NCBI RefSeq assembly: GCF_048773025.1
Contig: NC_133541.1
Location: 157,634,201-157,698,200 of the forward strand
From: Camelus bactrianus
Taxonomy: Eukaryota > Chordata > Mammalia > Artiodactyla > Camelidae
Reading direction: 5' to 3'
DNA: 64,000 nt
How positions within the stretch are numbered: position 1 is the stretch's first letter; every line of letters starts with the position of its first letter. The notes under the pieces are model-generated. The model was not told where the DNA came from. It was given only the letters and a program-made list of their open reading frames with translations, and ran no database searches. Shown here piece by piece: positions 49,729 through 61,658 of the stretch. A program made the translations under genes and the position numbers.

Positions 49729-50970
49729 AAGTATCTTTTCAGTTCCAAACTCCATTCCATACATATATATGGGGAGTTACTAGCTCCAACACGGTTTTAC
49801 AGTGAAAACTGCAGGAACTTCAAACCGGCACTAGGAAACAGAATGAGAAAGCAGAGAAAAAGTGTCTCCTGCAACCCGTTCCCTTGGTGCTAGATGAACG
49901 AACGTCTCTGTACACGCTCAGTTCTGAGAGATAATTGTGTGTGAAAGCCGTCCTTCACTTAGCTTGTTGGGAACACAAAGTTTCTTTTCAGTTGCAAACT
50001 CCATTCCATACATTTATATTGGAGGTACTAGCTCCAACTCGGTTTTACAGTGAAAACTGCAGGAACTTCAAACCGGCACTAGGAAACAGACTGAGATAGC
50101 AGAGAAAAATTGTCTCCTGCAACCCGTTCCCTTGGTGCTAGAGGAACGAACGTCTCTGTACACGCTCAGTTCTGAGAGATAAGTGTGTGTGAAAGCCGTC
50201 CTTCACCTAGCTTGTTGGGAACACAAAGTTTCTTTTCAGTTGCAAACTCCATTCCATACATTTATATTGGAGGTACTAGCTCCAACTCGGTTTTACAGTG
50301 AAAACTGCAGGAAATTCAAACCGGCACTAGGAAACAGACTGAGATAGCAGAGAAAAAGTGTCTCCTGCAACCCGTTCCCTTGGTGCTAGATGAACGAACG
50401 TCTCTGTACACGCTCAGTTCTGAGAGATAAGTGTGTGTGAAAGCCGTTCTTCACCTAGCTTGTTGGGAACACAAAGTTTCTTTTCAGTTGCAAACTCCAT
50501 TCCATTCATATATATGGGGAGGTACTTGCTCCAACTCGGTTTTACAGTGAAAACTGCAGGAACTTCAAACCGGCACTAGGAAACAGACTGAGAAAGCAGA
50601 GAAAAAGTGTCTCCTGCAACCCGTTCCCTTGGTGCTAGATGAACGAACGTCTCTCCAATTGCTCAGTTCTGAGAGATAATTGTGTGTGAAAGCCGTCCTT
50701 CACCTAGCTTGTTGGGAACACAAAGTTTCTTTTCAGTTGCAAACTCCATTCCATACATTTATATTGGAGGTACTAGCTCCAACTCGGTTTTACAGTGAAA
50801 ACTGCAGGAACTTCAAATAGGCACTAGGAAACAGACTGGGAAACCAGAGTAAAAGTTTCTCCTGCAACCCGTTCCCTTGGTGCTAGATGAACGAACGTCT
50901 CTGTACATGCTCAGTTCTGAGAGATAAGTGTGTGTGAAAGCCGTCCTTCACCTAGCTATTTGGGAAAACA
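49729..50970. repeat. D'BBFB 5-mer
   Basis: This 1,242 bp segment starts at 49729, 49978, 50226, 50474 and 50723. D' (CCAACACGG) and the first B (GAAAAATTGTC, GAGGAACG) repeat the pair at 48,735-49,231 at a lag of 994 bp. The second B starts the 5,966 bp duplication, so a breakpoint lies between the two B units. Confidence 0.84.
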
Positions 50971-52213
50971 AAGTATCTTTTCAGTTCCAAACTCCATTCC
51001 ATACATATATATGGGGAGTTACTAGCTCCAACTCGGTTTTACAGTGAAAACTGCAGGAACTTCAAACCGGCACTAGGAAACAGACTGAGATAGCAGAGAA
51101 AAAGTGTCTCCTGCAACCCGTTCCCTTGGTGCTAGATGAATGAACGTCTCTCCACTTGCTCAGTTCTGAGAGATAAGTGTGTGTGAAAGCCGTCCTTCAC
51201 CTAGCTATTTGGGAAAACAAAGTATCTTTTCAGTTCCAAACTCCATTCCATACATATATATGGGGAGTTACTAGCTCCAACTCGGTTTTACAGTGAAAAC
51301 TGCAGGAACTTCAAACCGGCACTAGGAAACAGACTGAGAAAGCAGAGAAAAAGTGTCTCCTGCAACCCGTTCCCTTGGTGCTAGATGAACGAACGTCTCT
51401 GTACACGCTCAGTTCTGAGAGAAAATTGTGTGTGAAAGCCGTCCTTCACTTAGCTTGTTGGGAACACAAAGTTTCTTTTCAGTTGCAAACTCCATTCCAT
51501 ACATTTATATTGGAGGTACTAGCTCTAACTCGGTTTTACAGTGAAAACTGCAGGAACTTCAAACCGGCACTAGGAAACAGACTGAGATAGCAGAGAAAAA
51601 GTGTCTCCTGCAACCCGTTCCCTTGGTGCTAGAGGAACGAACGTCTCTGTACACGCTCAGTTCTGAGAGATAAGTGTGTGTGAAAGCCGTCCTTCACCTA
51701 GCTTGTTGGGAACACAAAGTTTCTTTTCAGTTGCAAACTCCATTCCATTCATATATATGGGGAGGTACTAGCTCCAACTCGGTTTTACAGTGAAAACTGC
51801 AGGAACTTCAAACCGGCACTAGGAAACAGACTGAGAAAGCAGAGAAAAAGTGTCTCCTGCAACCCGTTCCCTTGGTGCTAGATGAACGAACGTCTCTGTA
51901 CACGCTCAGTTCTGAGAGATAATTGTGTGTGAAAGCCGTCCTTCACCTAGCTTGTTGGGAACACAAAGTTTCTTTTCAGTTGCAAACTCCATTCCATACA
52001 TTTATATTGGAGGTACTAGCTCCAACTCGGTTTTACAGTGAAAACTGCAGGAACTTCAAATAGGCACTAGAAAACAGACTGGGAAACCAGAGTAAAAGTT
52101 TCTCCTGCAACCCGTTCCCTTGGTGCTAGATGAACGAACGTCTCTGTACATGCTCAGTTCTGAGAGATAAGTGTGTGTGGAAGCCGTCCTTCACCTAGCT
52201 ATTTGGGAAAACA
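50971..52213. repeat. D'D'BFB 5-mer, second copy
   Basis: Starts are 50971, 51220, 51469, 51717 and 51966. It is the duplicate of 45,005-46,247, including the stop-removing GAGAAAATTG and the resulting 71-codon open frame at 51,375-51,590. Confidence 0.87.
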
Positions 52214-54202
52214 AAGTATCTTTTCAGTTCCAAACTCCATTCCATACATATATATGGGGAGTTACTAGCTCCAACTCGGTTTTACAGTGAAAACTGCAGG
52301 AACTTCAAACCGGCACTAGGAAACAGACTGAGATAGCAGAGAAAAAGTGTCTCCTGCAACCCGTTCCCTTGGTGCTAGATGAACGAACGTCTCTGTACAC
52401 GCTCAGTTCTGAGAGATAATTGTGTGTGAAAGCCGTCCTTCACCTAGCTTGTTGGGAACACAAAGTTTCTTTTCAGTAGCAAACTCCACTTCATACATAT
52501 ATATGGGGAGGTACTAGCTCCAACTCGGTTTTACAGTGAAAACTGCAGGAACTTCAAACCGGCACTAGGAAACAGACTGAGAAAGCAGAGAAAAAGTGTC
52601 TCCTGCAACCCGTTCCCTTGGTGCTAGATGAACGAACGTCGCTCCAATTGCTCAGTTCTGAGAGATAATTGTGTGTGAAAGCCGTCCTTCACCTAGCTTG
52701 TTGGGAACACAAAGTTTCTTTTCAGTTGCAAACTCCATTCCATACATTTATATTGGAGGTACTAGCTCCAACTCGGTTTTACAGTGAAAACTGCAGGAAC
52801 TTCAAATAGGCACTAGGAAACAGACTGGGAAACCAGAGTAAAAGTTTCTCCTGCAACCCGTTCCCTTGGTGCTAGATGAACGAACGTCTCTCCACTTGCT
52901 CAGTTCTGAGAGATAAGTGTGTGTGAAAGCCGTCCTTCACCTAGCTTGTTGGGAACACAAAGTTTCTTTTCAGTTGCAAACTCCATTCCATTCATATATA
53001 TGGGGAGGTACTAGCTCCAACTCGGTTTTACAGTGAAAACTGCAGGAACTTCAAACCGGCACTAGGAAACAGACTGAGAAAGCAGAGAAAATGTGTCTCC
53101 TGCAACCCGTTCCCTTGGTGCTAGATGAACGAACGTCTCTGTACACGCTCAGTTCTGAGAGATAATTGGGTGTGAAAGCCGTCCTTCACCTAGCTTGTTG
53201 GGAACACAAAGTTTCTTTTCAGTTGCAAACTCCATTCCATACATTTATATTGGAGGTACTAGCTCCAACTCGGTTTTACAGTGAAAACTGCAGGAACTTC
53301 AAATAGGCACTAGGAAACAGACTGGGAAACCAGAGTAAAAGTTTCTCCTGCAACCCGTTCCCTTGGTGCTAGATGAACGAACGTCTCTGTACATGTTCAG
53401 TTCTGAGAGATAAGTGTGTGTGAAAGCCGTCCTTCACCTAGCTATTTGGGAAAACAAAGTATCTTTTCAGTTCCAAACTCCATTCCATACATATATATGG
53501 GGAGTTACTAGCTCCAACTCGGTTTTACAGTGAAAACTGCAGGAACTTCAAACCGGCACTAGGAAACAGACTGAGATAGCAGAGAAAAAGTGTCTCCTGC
53601 AACCCGTTCCCTTGGTGCTAGATGAACGAACGTCTCTGTACACGCTCAGTTCTGAGAGATAATTGTGTGTGAAAGCCGTCCTTCACCTAGCTTGTTGGGA
53701 ACACAAAGTTTCTTTTCAGTAGCAAACTCCACTTCATACATATATATGGGGAGGTACTAGCTCCAACTCGGTTTTACAGTGTAAACTGCAGGAACTTCAA
53801 ACCGGCACTAGGAAACAGAATGAGAAAGCAGAGAAAAAGTGTCTCCTGCAACCCGTTCCCTTGGTGCTAGATGAACGAACGTCTCTGTACACGCTCAGTT
53901 CTGAGAGATAATTGTGTGTGAAAGCCGTCCTTCACCTAGCTTGTTGGGAACACAAAGTTTCTTTTCAGTTGCAAACTCCATTCCATACATTTATATTGGA
54001 GGTACTAGCTCCAACTCGGTTTTACAGTGAAAACTGCAGGAACTTCAAATAGGCACTAGGAAACAGACTGGGAAACCAGAGTAAAAGTTTCTCCTGCAAC
54101 CCGTTCCCTTGGTGCTAGATGAACGAACGTCTCTCCACTTGCTCAGTTCTGAGAGATAATTGTGTGTGAAAGCCGTCCTTCACCTAGCTTCTTGGGAACA
54201 CA
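52214..54202. repeat. D'ABFB then D'AB (8 monomers, 1,989 bp)
   Basis: Starts are 52214, 52463, 52712, 52960, 53209, 53457, 53706 and 53955. The last B is phase II-like at its start (AAATAGGCACTAGG) but ends CCACTTGCTC and CTTCTTGGG, as in the B before slot 8 in phase Ib. The junction with the next block therefore lies inside this monomer, near 54,080-54,130. Confidence 0.86.
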
Positions 54203-55446
54203 AAGTTTCTTTTCAGTAGCAAACTCCACTTCATACATATATATGGGGAGGTACTAGCTCCAACTCGGTTTTACAGTGAAAACTGCATGAACTTCAAACC
54301 GGCACTAGGAAACAGACTGAGAAAGCAGAGAAAAAGTGTCTCCTGCAACCCGTTCCCTTGGTGCTAGATGAACGAACGTCTCTGTACACGCTCAGTTCTG
54401 AGAGATAATTGTGTGTGAAAGCCGTCCTTCACTTAGCTTGTTGGGAACACAAAGTTTCTTTTCAGTTGCAAACTCCATTCCTTACATATATATGGGGAGG
54501 TACTAGCTCCAACTCGGTTTTACAGTGAAAACTGCAGGAACTTCAAACCGGCACTAGGAAACAGACTGAGAAAGCAGAGAAAAAGTGTCTCCTGCAACCC
54601 GTTCCCTTGGTGCTAGATGAACGAACGTCTCTGTACACGCTCAGTTCTGAGAGATAATTGTGTGTGAAAGCCGTCCTTCACCTAGCTTGTTGGGAACACA
54701 AAGTTTCTTTTCAGTAGCAAACTCCACTTCATACATATATATGGGGAGGTTCTAGCTCCAACTCGGTTTTACAGTGAAAACTGCAGGAACTTCAAACCGG
54801 CACTAGGAAACAGACTGAGAAAGCAGAGAAAATGTGTCTACTGCAACCAGTTCCCTTGGTGCTAGATGAACGAACGTCTCTGTACACGTTCAGTTCTGAG
54901 AGATAATTGTGTGTGAAAGCCGTCCTTCACCTAGCTTGTTGGGAACACAAAGTTTCTTTTCAGTTGCAAACTCCATTCCATACATTTATATTGGAGGTAT
55001 TAGCTCCAACTCGGTTTTACAGTGAAAACTGCAGGAACTTCAAATAGGCACTAGGAAACAGACTGGGAAACCAGAATAAAAGTTTCTCCTGCAACCCGTT
55101 CCCTTGGTGCTAGATGAACGAACGTCTCTCCACTTGCTCAGTTCTGAGAGATAATTGTGTGTGAAAGCCGTCCTTCACCTAGCTTGTTGGGAACACAAAG
55201 TTTCTTTTCAGTAGCAAACTCCACTTCATACATATATATGGGGACGTACTAGCTCCAACTCGGTTTTACAGTGAAAACTGCAGGAACTTCAAACCGGCAC
55301 TAGGAAACAGACTGAGATAGCAGAGAAAAAGTGTCTCCTGCAACCCGTTCCCTTGGTGCTAGATGAACGAACGTCTCTGTACACGCTCAGTTCTGAGAGA
55401 TAATTGTGTGTGAAAGCCGTCCTTCACCTAGCTTGTTGGGAACACA
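54203..55446. repeat. Phase I monomers (slots 8-11, 1) inside phase II
   Basis: Starts are 54203 (slot 8, GCATGAAC), 54452 (slot 9, the last type E), 54701 (slot 10, GGTTCTAG, GAAAATGTG), 54950 (slot 11, GGTATTAG, CCAGAATAAAAG) and 55198 (slot 1, GGGGACG). They copy 36,058-37,301 at a lag of 18,145 bp. The slot 1 unit has GAGATAGCAG instead of GAATGAGAAAG, so its 3' half was exchanged. Confidence 0.9.
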
Positions 55447-58400
55447 AAGTTTCTTTTCAGTTGCAAACTCCATTCCATACATTTATATTGGAGGTACTAG
55501 CTCCAACTCGGTTTTACAGTGAAAACTGCAGGAACTTCAAACCGGCACTAGGAAACAGACTGAGATAGCAGAGAAAAAGTGTCTCCTGCAACCCGTTCCC
55601 TTGGTGCTAGATGAACGAACGTCTCTGTACACGCTGAGTTCTGAGAGATAATTGTGTGTGAAAGCCGTCCTTCAACTAGCTTGTTGGGAACACAAAGTTT
55701 CTTTTCAGTTGCAAACTCCATTCCATACATTTATATTGGAGGTACTAGCTCCAACTCGGTTTTACAGTGAAAACTGCAGGAACTTCAAATAGGCACTAGG
55801 AAACAGACTGGGAAACCAGAGTAAAAGTTTCTCCTGCAACCCGTTCCCTTGGTGCTAGATGAACGAACGTCTCTGTACATGCTCAGTTCTGAGAGATAAG
55901 TGTGTGTGAAAGCCGTCCTTCACCTAGCTATTTGGGAAAACAAAGTATCTTTTCAGTTCCAAACTCCATTCCATACATATATATGGGGAGTTACTAGCTC
56001 CAACTCGGTTTTACAGTGAAAACTGCAGGAACTTCAAACCGGCACTAGGAAACAGACTGAGATAGCAGAGAAAAAGTGTCTCCTGCAACCCGTTCCCTTG
56101 GTGCTAGATGAACGAACGTCTCTGTACACGCTCAGTTCTGAGAGATAATTGTGTGTGAAAGCCGTCCTTCACCTACCTTGTTGGGAACACAAAGTTTCTT
56201 TTCAGTAGCAAACTCCACTTCATACATATATATGGGGAGGTACTAGCTCCAACTCGGTTTTACAGTGAAAACTGCAGGAACTTCAAACCGGCACTAGGAA
56301 ACAGAATGAGAAAGCAGAGAAAAAGTGTCTCCTGCAACCCGTTCCCTTGGTGCTAGATGAACGAACGTCTCTGTACACGCTCAGTTCTGAGAGATAAGTG
56401 TGTGTGAAAGCCGTCCTTCACCTAGCTTGTTGGGAACACAAAGTTTCTTTTCAGTTGCAAACTCCATTCCATACATTTATATTGGAGGTACTAGCTCCAA
56501 CTCGGTTTTACAGTGAAAACTGCAGGAACTTCAAACCGGCTCTAGGAAACAGACTGAGATAGCAGAGAAAAAGTGTCTCCTGCAACCCGTTCCCTTGGTG
56601 CTAGATGAACGAACGTCTCTGTACACGCTCAGTTCTGAGAGATAAGTGTGTGTGAAAGCCGTCCTTCACCTAGCTTGTTGGGAACACAAAGTTTCTTTTC
56701 AGTTGCAAACTCCATTCCATTCATATATATGGGGAGGTACTAGCTCCAACTCGGTTTTACAGTAAAAACTGCAGGAACTTCAAACCGGCACTAGGAAACA
56801 GACTGAGAAAGCAGAGAAAAAGTGTCTCTTGCAACCCGTTCCCTTGGTGCTAGATGAACGAACGTCTCTGTACACGCTCAGTTCTGAGAGATAATTGTGT
56901 GTGAAAGCCGTCCTTCACCTAGCTTGTTGGGAACACAAAGTTTCTTTTCAGTTGCAAACTCCATTCCATACATTTATATTGGAGGTACTAGCTCCAACTC
57001 GGTTTTACAGTGAAAACTGCAGGAACTTCAAATAGGCACTAGGAAACAGACTGGGAAACCAGAGTAAAAGTTTCCCTGCAACCCGTTCCCTTGGTGCTAG
57101 ATGAACGAACGTCTCTGTACATGCTCAGTTCTGAGAGATAATTGTGTGTGAAAGCCGTCCTTCACCTAGCTTGTTGGGAACACAAAGTTTCTTTTCAGTA
57201 GCAAACTCCACTTCATACATATATATGGGGAGGTACTAGCTCCAACTCGGTTTTACAGTGAAAACTGCAGGAACTTCAAACCGGCACTAGGAAACAGAAT
57301 GAGAAAGCAGAGAAAAAGTGTCTCCTGCAACCCGTTCCCTTGGTGCTAGATGAACGAACGTCTCTGTACACGCTCAGTTCTGAGAGATAATTTTGTGTGA
57401 AAGCCGTCCTTCACCTAGCTTGTTGGGAACACAAAGTTTCTTTTCAGTTGCAAACTCCATTCCATACATTTATATTGGAGGTACTAGCTCCAACTCGGTT
57501 TTACAGTGAAAACTGCAGGAACTTCAAACCGGCACTAGGAAACAGACTGAGATAGCAGAGAAAAAGTGTCTCCTGCAACCCGTTCCCTTGGTGCTAGAGG
57601 AACGAACGTCTCTGTACACGCTCAGTTCTGAGAGATAAGTGTGTGTGAAAGCCGTCCTTCACCTAGCTTTTTGGGAACACAAAGTTTCTTTTCAGTTGCA
57701 AACTCCATTCCATTCATATATATGGGGAGGTACTAGCTCCAACTCGGTTTTACAGTGAAAACTGCAGGAACTTCAAACCGGCACTAGGAAACAGACTGAG
57801 AAAGCAGAGAAAAAGTGTCTCCTGCAACCCGTTCCCTTGGTGCTAGATGAACGAACGTCTCTGTACACGCTCAGTTCTGAGAGATAATTGTGTGTGAAAG
57901 CCGTCCTTCACCTAGCTTGTTGGGAACACAAAGTTTCTTTTCAGTTGCAAACTCCATTCCATACATTTATATTGGAGGTACTAGCTCCAACTCGGTTTTA
58001 CAGTGAAAACTGCAGGAACTTCAAATAGGCACTAGGAAACAGACTGGGAAACCAGAGTAAAAGTTTCTCCTGCAACCCGTTCCCTTGGTGCTAGATGAAC
58101 GAACGTCTCTGTACACGCTCAGTTCTGAGAGATAATTGTGTGTGAAAGCCGTCCTTCACCTAGCTTGTTGGGAACACAAAGTTTCTTTTCAGTAGCAAAC
58201 TCCACTTCATACATATATATGGGGAGGTACGAGCTCCAACTCGGTTTTACAGTGAAAACTGCAGGAACTTCAAACCGGCACTAGGAAACAGACTGAGAAA
58301 GCAGAGAAAAAGTGTCTCCTGCAACCCGTTCCCTTGGTGCTAGATGAACGAACGTCTCTGTACACGCTCAGTTCTGAGAGATAATTGTGTGTGAAAGCCG

Positions 58401-58675
58401 TCCTTCACCTAGCTTGTTGGGAACACAAAGTTTCTTTTCAGTTGCAAACTCCATTCCATACATTTATATTGGAGGTACTAGCTCCAACTCGGTTTTACAG
58501 TGAAAACTGCAGGAACTTCAAATAGGCACTAGGAAACAGACTGGGAAACCAGAGTAAAAGTTTCTCCTGCAACCCGTTCCCTTGGTGCTAGATGAACGAA
58601 CGTCTCTGTACATGCTCAGTTCTGAGAGGTAAGTGTGTGTGAAAGCCGTCTTTCACCTAGCTATTTGGGAAAACA
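55447..58675. repeat. Mixed phase II segment (B B, D'ABFB, ABFB, AB)
   Basis: Starts are 55447, 55695, 55943, 56192, 56441, 56689, 56938, 57185, 57434, 57682, 57931, 58179 and 58428. It contains two nearby F-bearing sets. Marks shared with 37.8-39.8 kb are TTCAACTAGC, the short TTTCCCTGC B at 56938, GATAATTTTG, GAGGAACG and CTTTTTGGG. Private changes include ACGCTGAGTTC, CGGCTCTAGG, ACAGTAAAAAC, TCTCTTGCAAC and GTACGAGCTCC. Confidence 0.84.
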
Positions 58676-59669
58676 AAGTATCTTTTCAGTTCCAAACTCC
58701 ACTTCATACATATATATGGGGAGTTACTAGCTCCAACTCGGTTTTACAGTGAAAACTGCAGGAACTTCAAACCGGCACTAGGAAACAGACTGAGATAGCA
58801 GAGAAAAAGTGTCTCCTGCAACCCGTTCCCTTGGTGCTAGATGAACGAACGTCTCTGTACACGCTCAGTTCTGAGAGATATTTGTGTGTGAAAGCCGTCC
58901 TTCACCTAGCTTGTTGGGAACACAAAGTTTCTTTTCAGTTGCAAACTCCATTCCATACATTTATATTGGAGGTACTAGCTCCAACTCGGTTTTACAGTGA
59001 AAACTGCAGGAACTTCAAATAGGCACTAGGAAACAGACTGTGAAACCAGAGTAAAAGTTTCTCCTGCAACCCGTTCCCTTGGTGCTAGATGAACGAACGT
59101 CTCTGTACACGCTCAGTTCTGAGAGATAATTGTGTGTGAAAGCCGTCCTTCACCTAGCTTGTTGGGAACACAAAGTTTCTTTTCAGTAGCAAACTCCACT
59201 TCATACATATATATGGGGAGGTACTAGCTCCAACTCGGTTTTACAGTGAAAACTGCAGGAACTTCAAACCGGCACTAGGAAACAGACTGAGAAAGCAGAG
59301 AAAAAGTGTCTCCTGCAACCCGTTCCCTTGGTGCTAGATGAACGAACGTCTCTGTACACGCTCAGTTCTGAGAGATAATTGTGTGTGAAAGCCGTCCTTC
59401 ACCTAGCTTGTTGGGAACACAAAGTTTCTTTTCAGTTGCAAACTCCATTCCATACATTTATATTGGAGGTACTAGCTCCAACTCGGTTTTACAGTGAAAA
59501 CTGCAGGAACTTCAAATAGGCACTAGGAAACAGACTGGGAAACCAGAGTAAAAGTTTCTCCTGCAACCCATTCCCTTGGTGCTAGATGAACGAACGTCTC
59601 TGTACATGCTCAGTTCTGAGAGGTAAGTGTGTGTGAAAGCCGTCTTTCACCTAGCTATTTGGGAAAACA
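58676..59669. repeat. D'BAB 4-mer (994 bp)
   Basis: Starts are 58676, 58925, 59173 and 59422. D' carries an A-like CCACTTCATAC, a small patch of another type. B at 58925 has a private GAGATATTTG, which opens a 63-codon chance frame, and GACTGTGAAACC. The final B has GAGGTAAG and a hairpin at 59,633-59,650. Confidence 0.86.
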
Positions 59670-61658
59670 AAGTATCTTTTCAGTTCCAAACTCCATTCCA
59701 TACATATATATGGGGAGTTACTAGCTCCAACTCGGTTTTACAGTGAAAACTGCAGGAACTTCAAACCGGCACTAGGAAACAGACTGAGATAGCAGAGAAA
59801 AAGTGTCTCCTGCAACCCGTTCCCTTGGTGCTAGATGAACGAACGTCTCTGTACACGCTCAGTTCTGAGAGATAATTGTGTGTGAAAGCCGTCCTTCACC
59901 TAGCTTGTTGGGAACACAAAGTTTCTTTTCAGTAGCAAACTCCACTTCATACATATATATGGGGAGGTACTAGCTCCAACTCGGTTTTACAGTGAAAACT
60001 GCAGGAACTTCAAACCGGCACTAGGAAACAGACTGAGAAAGCAGAGAAAAAGTGTCTCCTGCAACCCGTTCCCTTGGTGCTAGATGAACGAACGTCTCTC
60101 CAATTGCTCAGTTCTGAGAGATAACTGTGTGTGAAAGCCGTCCTTCACCTAGCTTGTTGGGAACACAAAGTTTCTTTTCAGTTGCAAACTCCATTCCATA
60201 CATTTATATTGGAGGTATTAGCTCCAACTCGGTTTTACAGTGAAAACTGCAGGAACTTCAAATAGGCACTAGGAAACAGACTGGGAAACCAGAGTAAAAG
60301 TTTCTCCTGCAACCCGTTCCCTTGGTGCTAGATGAACGAACGTCTCTCCACTTGCTCAGTTCTGAGAGATAAGTGTGTGTGAAAGCCGTCCTTCACCTAG
60401 CTTGTTGGGAACACAAAGTTTCTTTTCAGTTGCAAACTCCATTCCATTCATATATATGGGGAGGTACTAGCTCCAACTCGGTTTTACAGTGAAAACTGCA
60501 GGAACTTCAAACCGGCACTAGGAAACAGACTGAGAAAGCAGAGAAAATGTGTCTCCTGCAACCCGTTCCCTTGGTGCTAGATGAACGAACGTCTCTGTAC
60601 ACGCTCAGTTCTGAGAGATAATTGTGTGTGAAAGCCGTCCTTCACCTAGCTTGTTGGGAACACAATGTTTCTTTTCAGTTGCAAACTCCATTCCATACAT
60701 TTATATTGGAGGTACTAGCTCCAACTCGGTTTTACAGTGAAAACTGCAGGAACTTCAAATAGGCACTAGGAAACAGACTGGGAAACCAGAGTAAAAGTTT
60801 CTCCTGCAACCCGTTCCCTTGGTGCTAGATGAACGAACGTCTCTGTACATGCTCAGTTCTGAGAGATAAGTGTGTGTGAAAGCCGTCCTTCACCTAGCTA
60901 TTTGGGAAAACAAAGTATCTTTTCAGTTCCAAACTCCATTCCATACATATATATGGGGAGTTACTAGCTCCAACTCGGTTTTACAGTGAAAACTGCAGGA
61001 ACTTCAAACCGGCACTAGGAAACAGACTGAGATAGCAGAGAAAAAGTGTCTCCTGCAACCCGTTCCCTTGGTGCTAGATGAACGAACGTCTCTGTACACG
61101 CTCAGTTCTGAGAGATAATTGTGTGTGAAAGCCGTCCTTCACCTAGCTTGTTGGGAACACAAAGTTTCTTTTCAGTAGCAAACTCCACTTCATACATATA
61201 TATGGGGAGGTACTAGCTCCAACTCGGTTTTACAGTGAAAACTGCAGGAACTTCAAACCGGCACTAGGAAACAGACTGAGAAAGCAGAGAAAAAGTGTCT
61301 CCTGCAACCCGTTCCCTTGGTGCTAGATGAACGAACGTCTCTGTACACGCTCAGTTCTGAGAGATAATTGTGTGTGAAAGCCGTCCTTCACCTAGCTTGT
61401 TGGGAACACAAAGTTTCTTTTCAGTTGCAAACTCCATTCCATACATTTATATTGGAGGTACTAGCTCCAACTCGGTTTTACAGTGAAAACTGCAGGAACT
61501 TCAAATAGGCACTAGGAAACAGACTGGGAAACCAGAGTAAAAGTTTCTCCTGCAACCCGTTCCCTTGGTGCTAGATGAACGAACGTCTCTGTACATGCTC
61601 AGTTCTGAGAGGTAAGTGTGTGTGAAAGCCGTCTTTCACCTAGCTATTTGGGAAAACA
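59670..61658. repeat. D'ABFB + D'AB 8-mer (1,989 bp)
   Basis: Starts are 59670, 59919, 60168, 60416, 60665, 60913, 61162 and 61411. A at 59919 ends with GATAACTG. GATAACTG recurs at 62,109 (lag 1,989) and 63,601 (further 1,492), and GAGGTAAG recurs at matching lags. F has GAAAATGTG, and the B at 60665 has a private CACAATGTTTC. Confidence 0.87.

Larger units (their letters stand above)
50226..54202. repeat. Long duplication at lag 5,966/5,468, copy 2
   Basis: This is the second copy of 44,260-48,734. It keeps the 5-mer D'ABFB at 52,214, where copy 1 has D'AB then D'A-F-B. Private base changes here include GTACTTGCTCC near 50,523, GTGTGTGGAAGCC near 52,173 and GTCGCTCC in the A at 52,463. Differences between the copies are few. 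Confidence 0.88.
54203..61161. repeat. Large duplication spanning the Ib/II junction, copy 2
   Basis: This is the second copy of 36,058-43,513. Compared with copy 1 it lacks a type F near 55.6 kb, gains a B-F pair (56,441-56,937), gains an A where copy 1 has a B-to-B step, and has one D'BAB unit at 58,676 where copy 1 has two. To the right of 61,161 the two copies stop matching in monomer order. Confidence 0.84.

Noticed and set aside
54203-55446. Transposed or mobile insertion of phase I monomers into phase II
   Set aside because: There are no terminal repeats, target duplications or foreign sequence at the edges, and the match to 36 kb continues well beyond the phase I monomers into the same phase II order. 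A tandem super-duplication explains it better.
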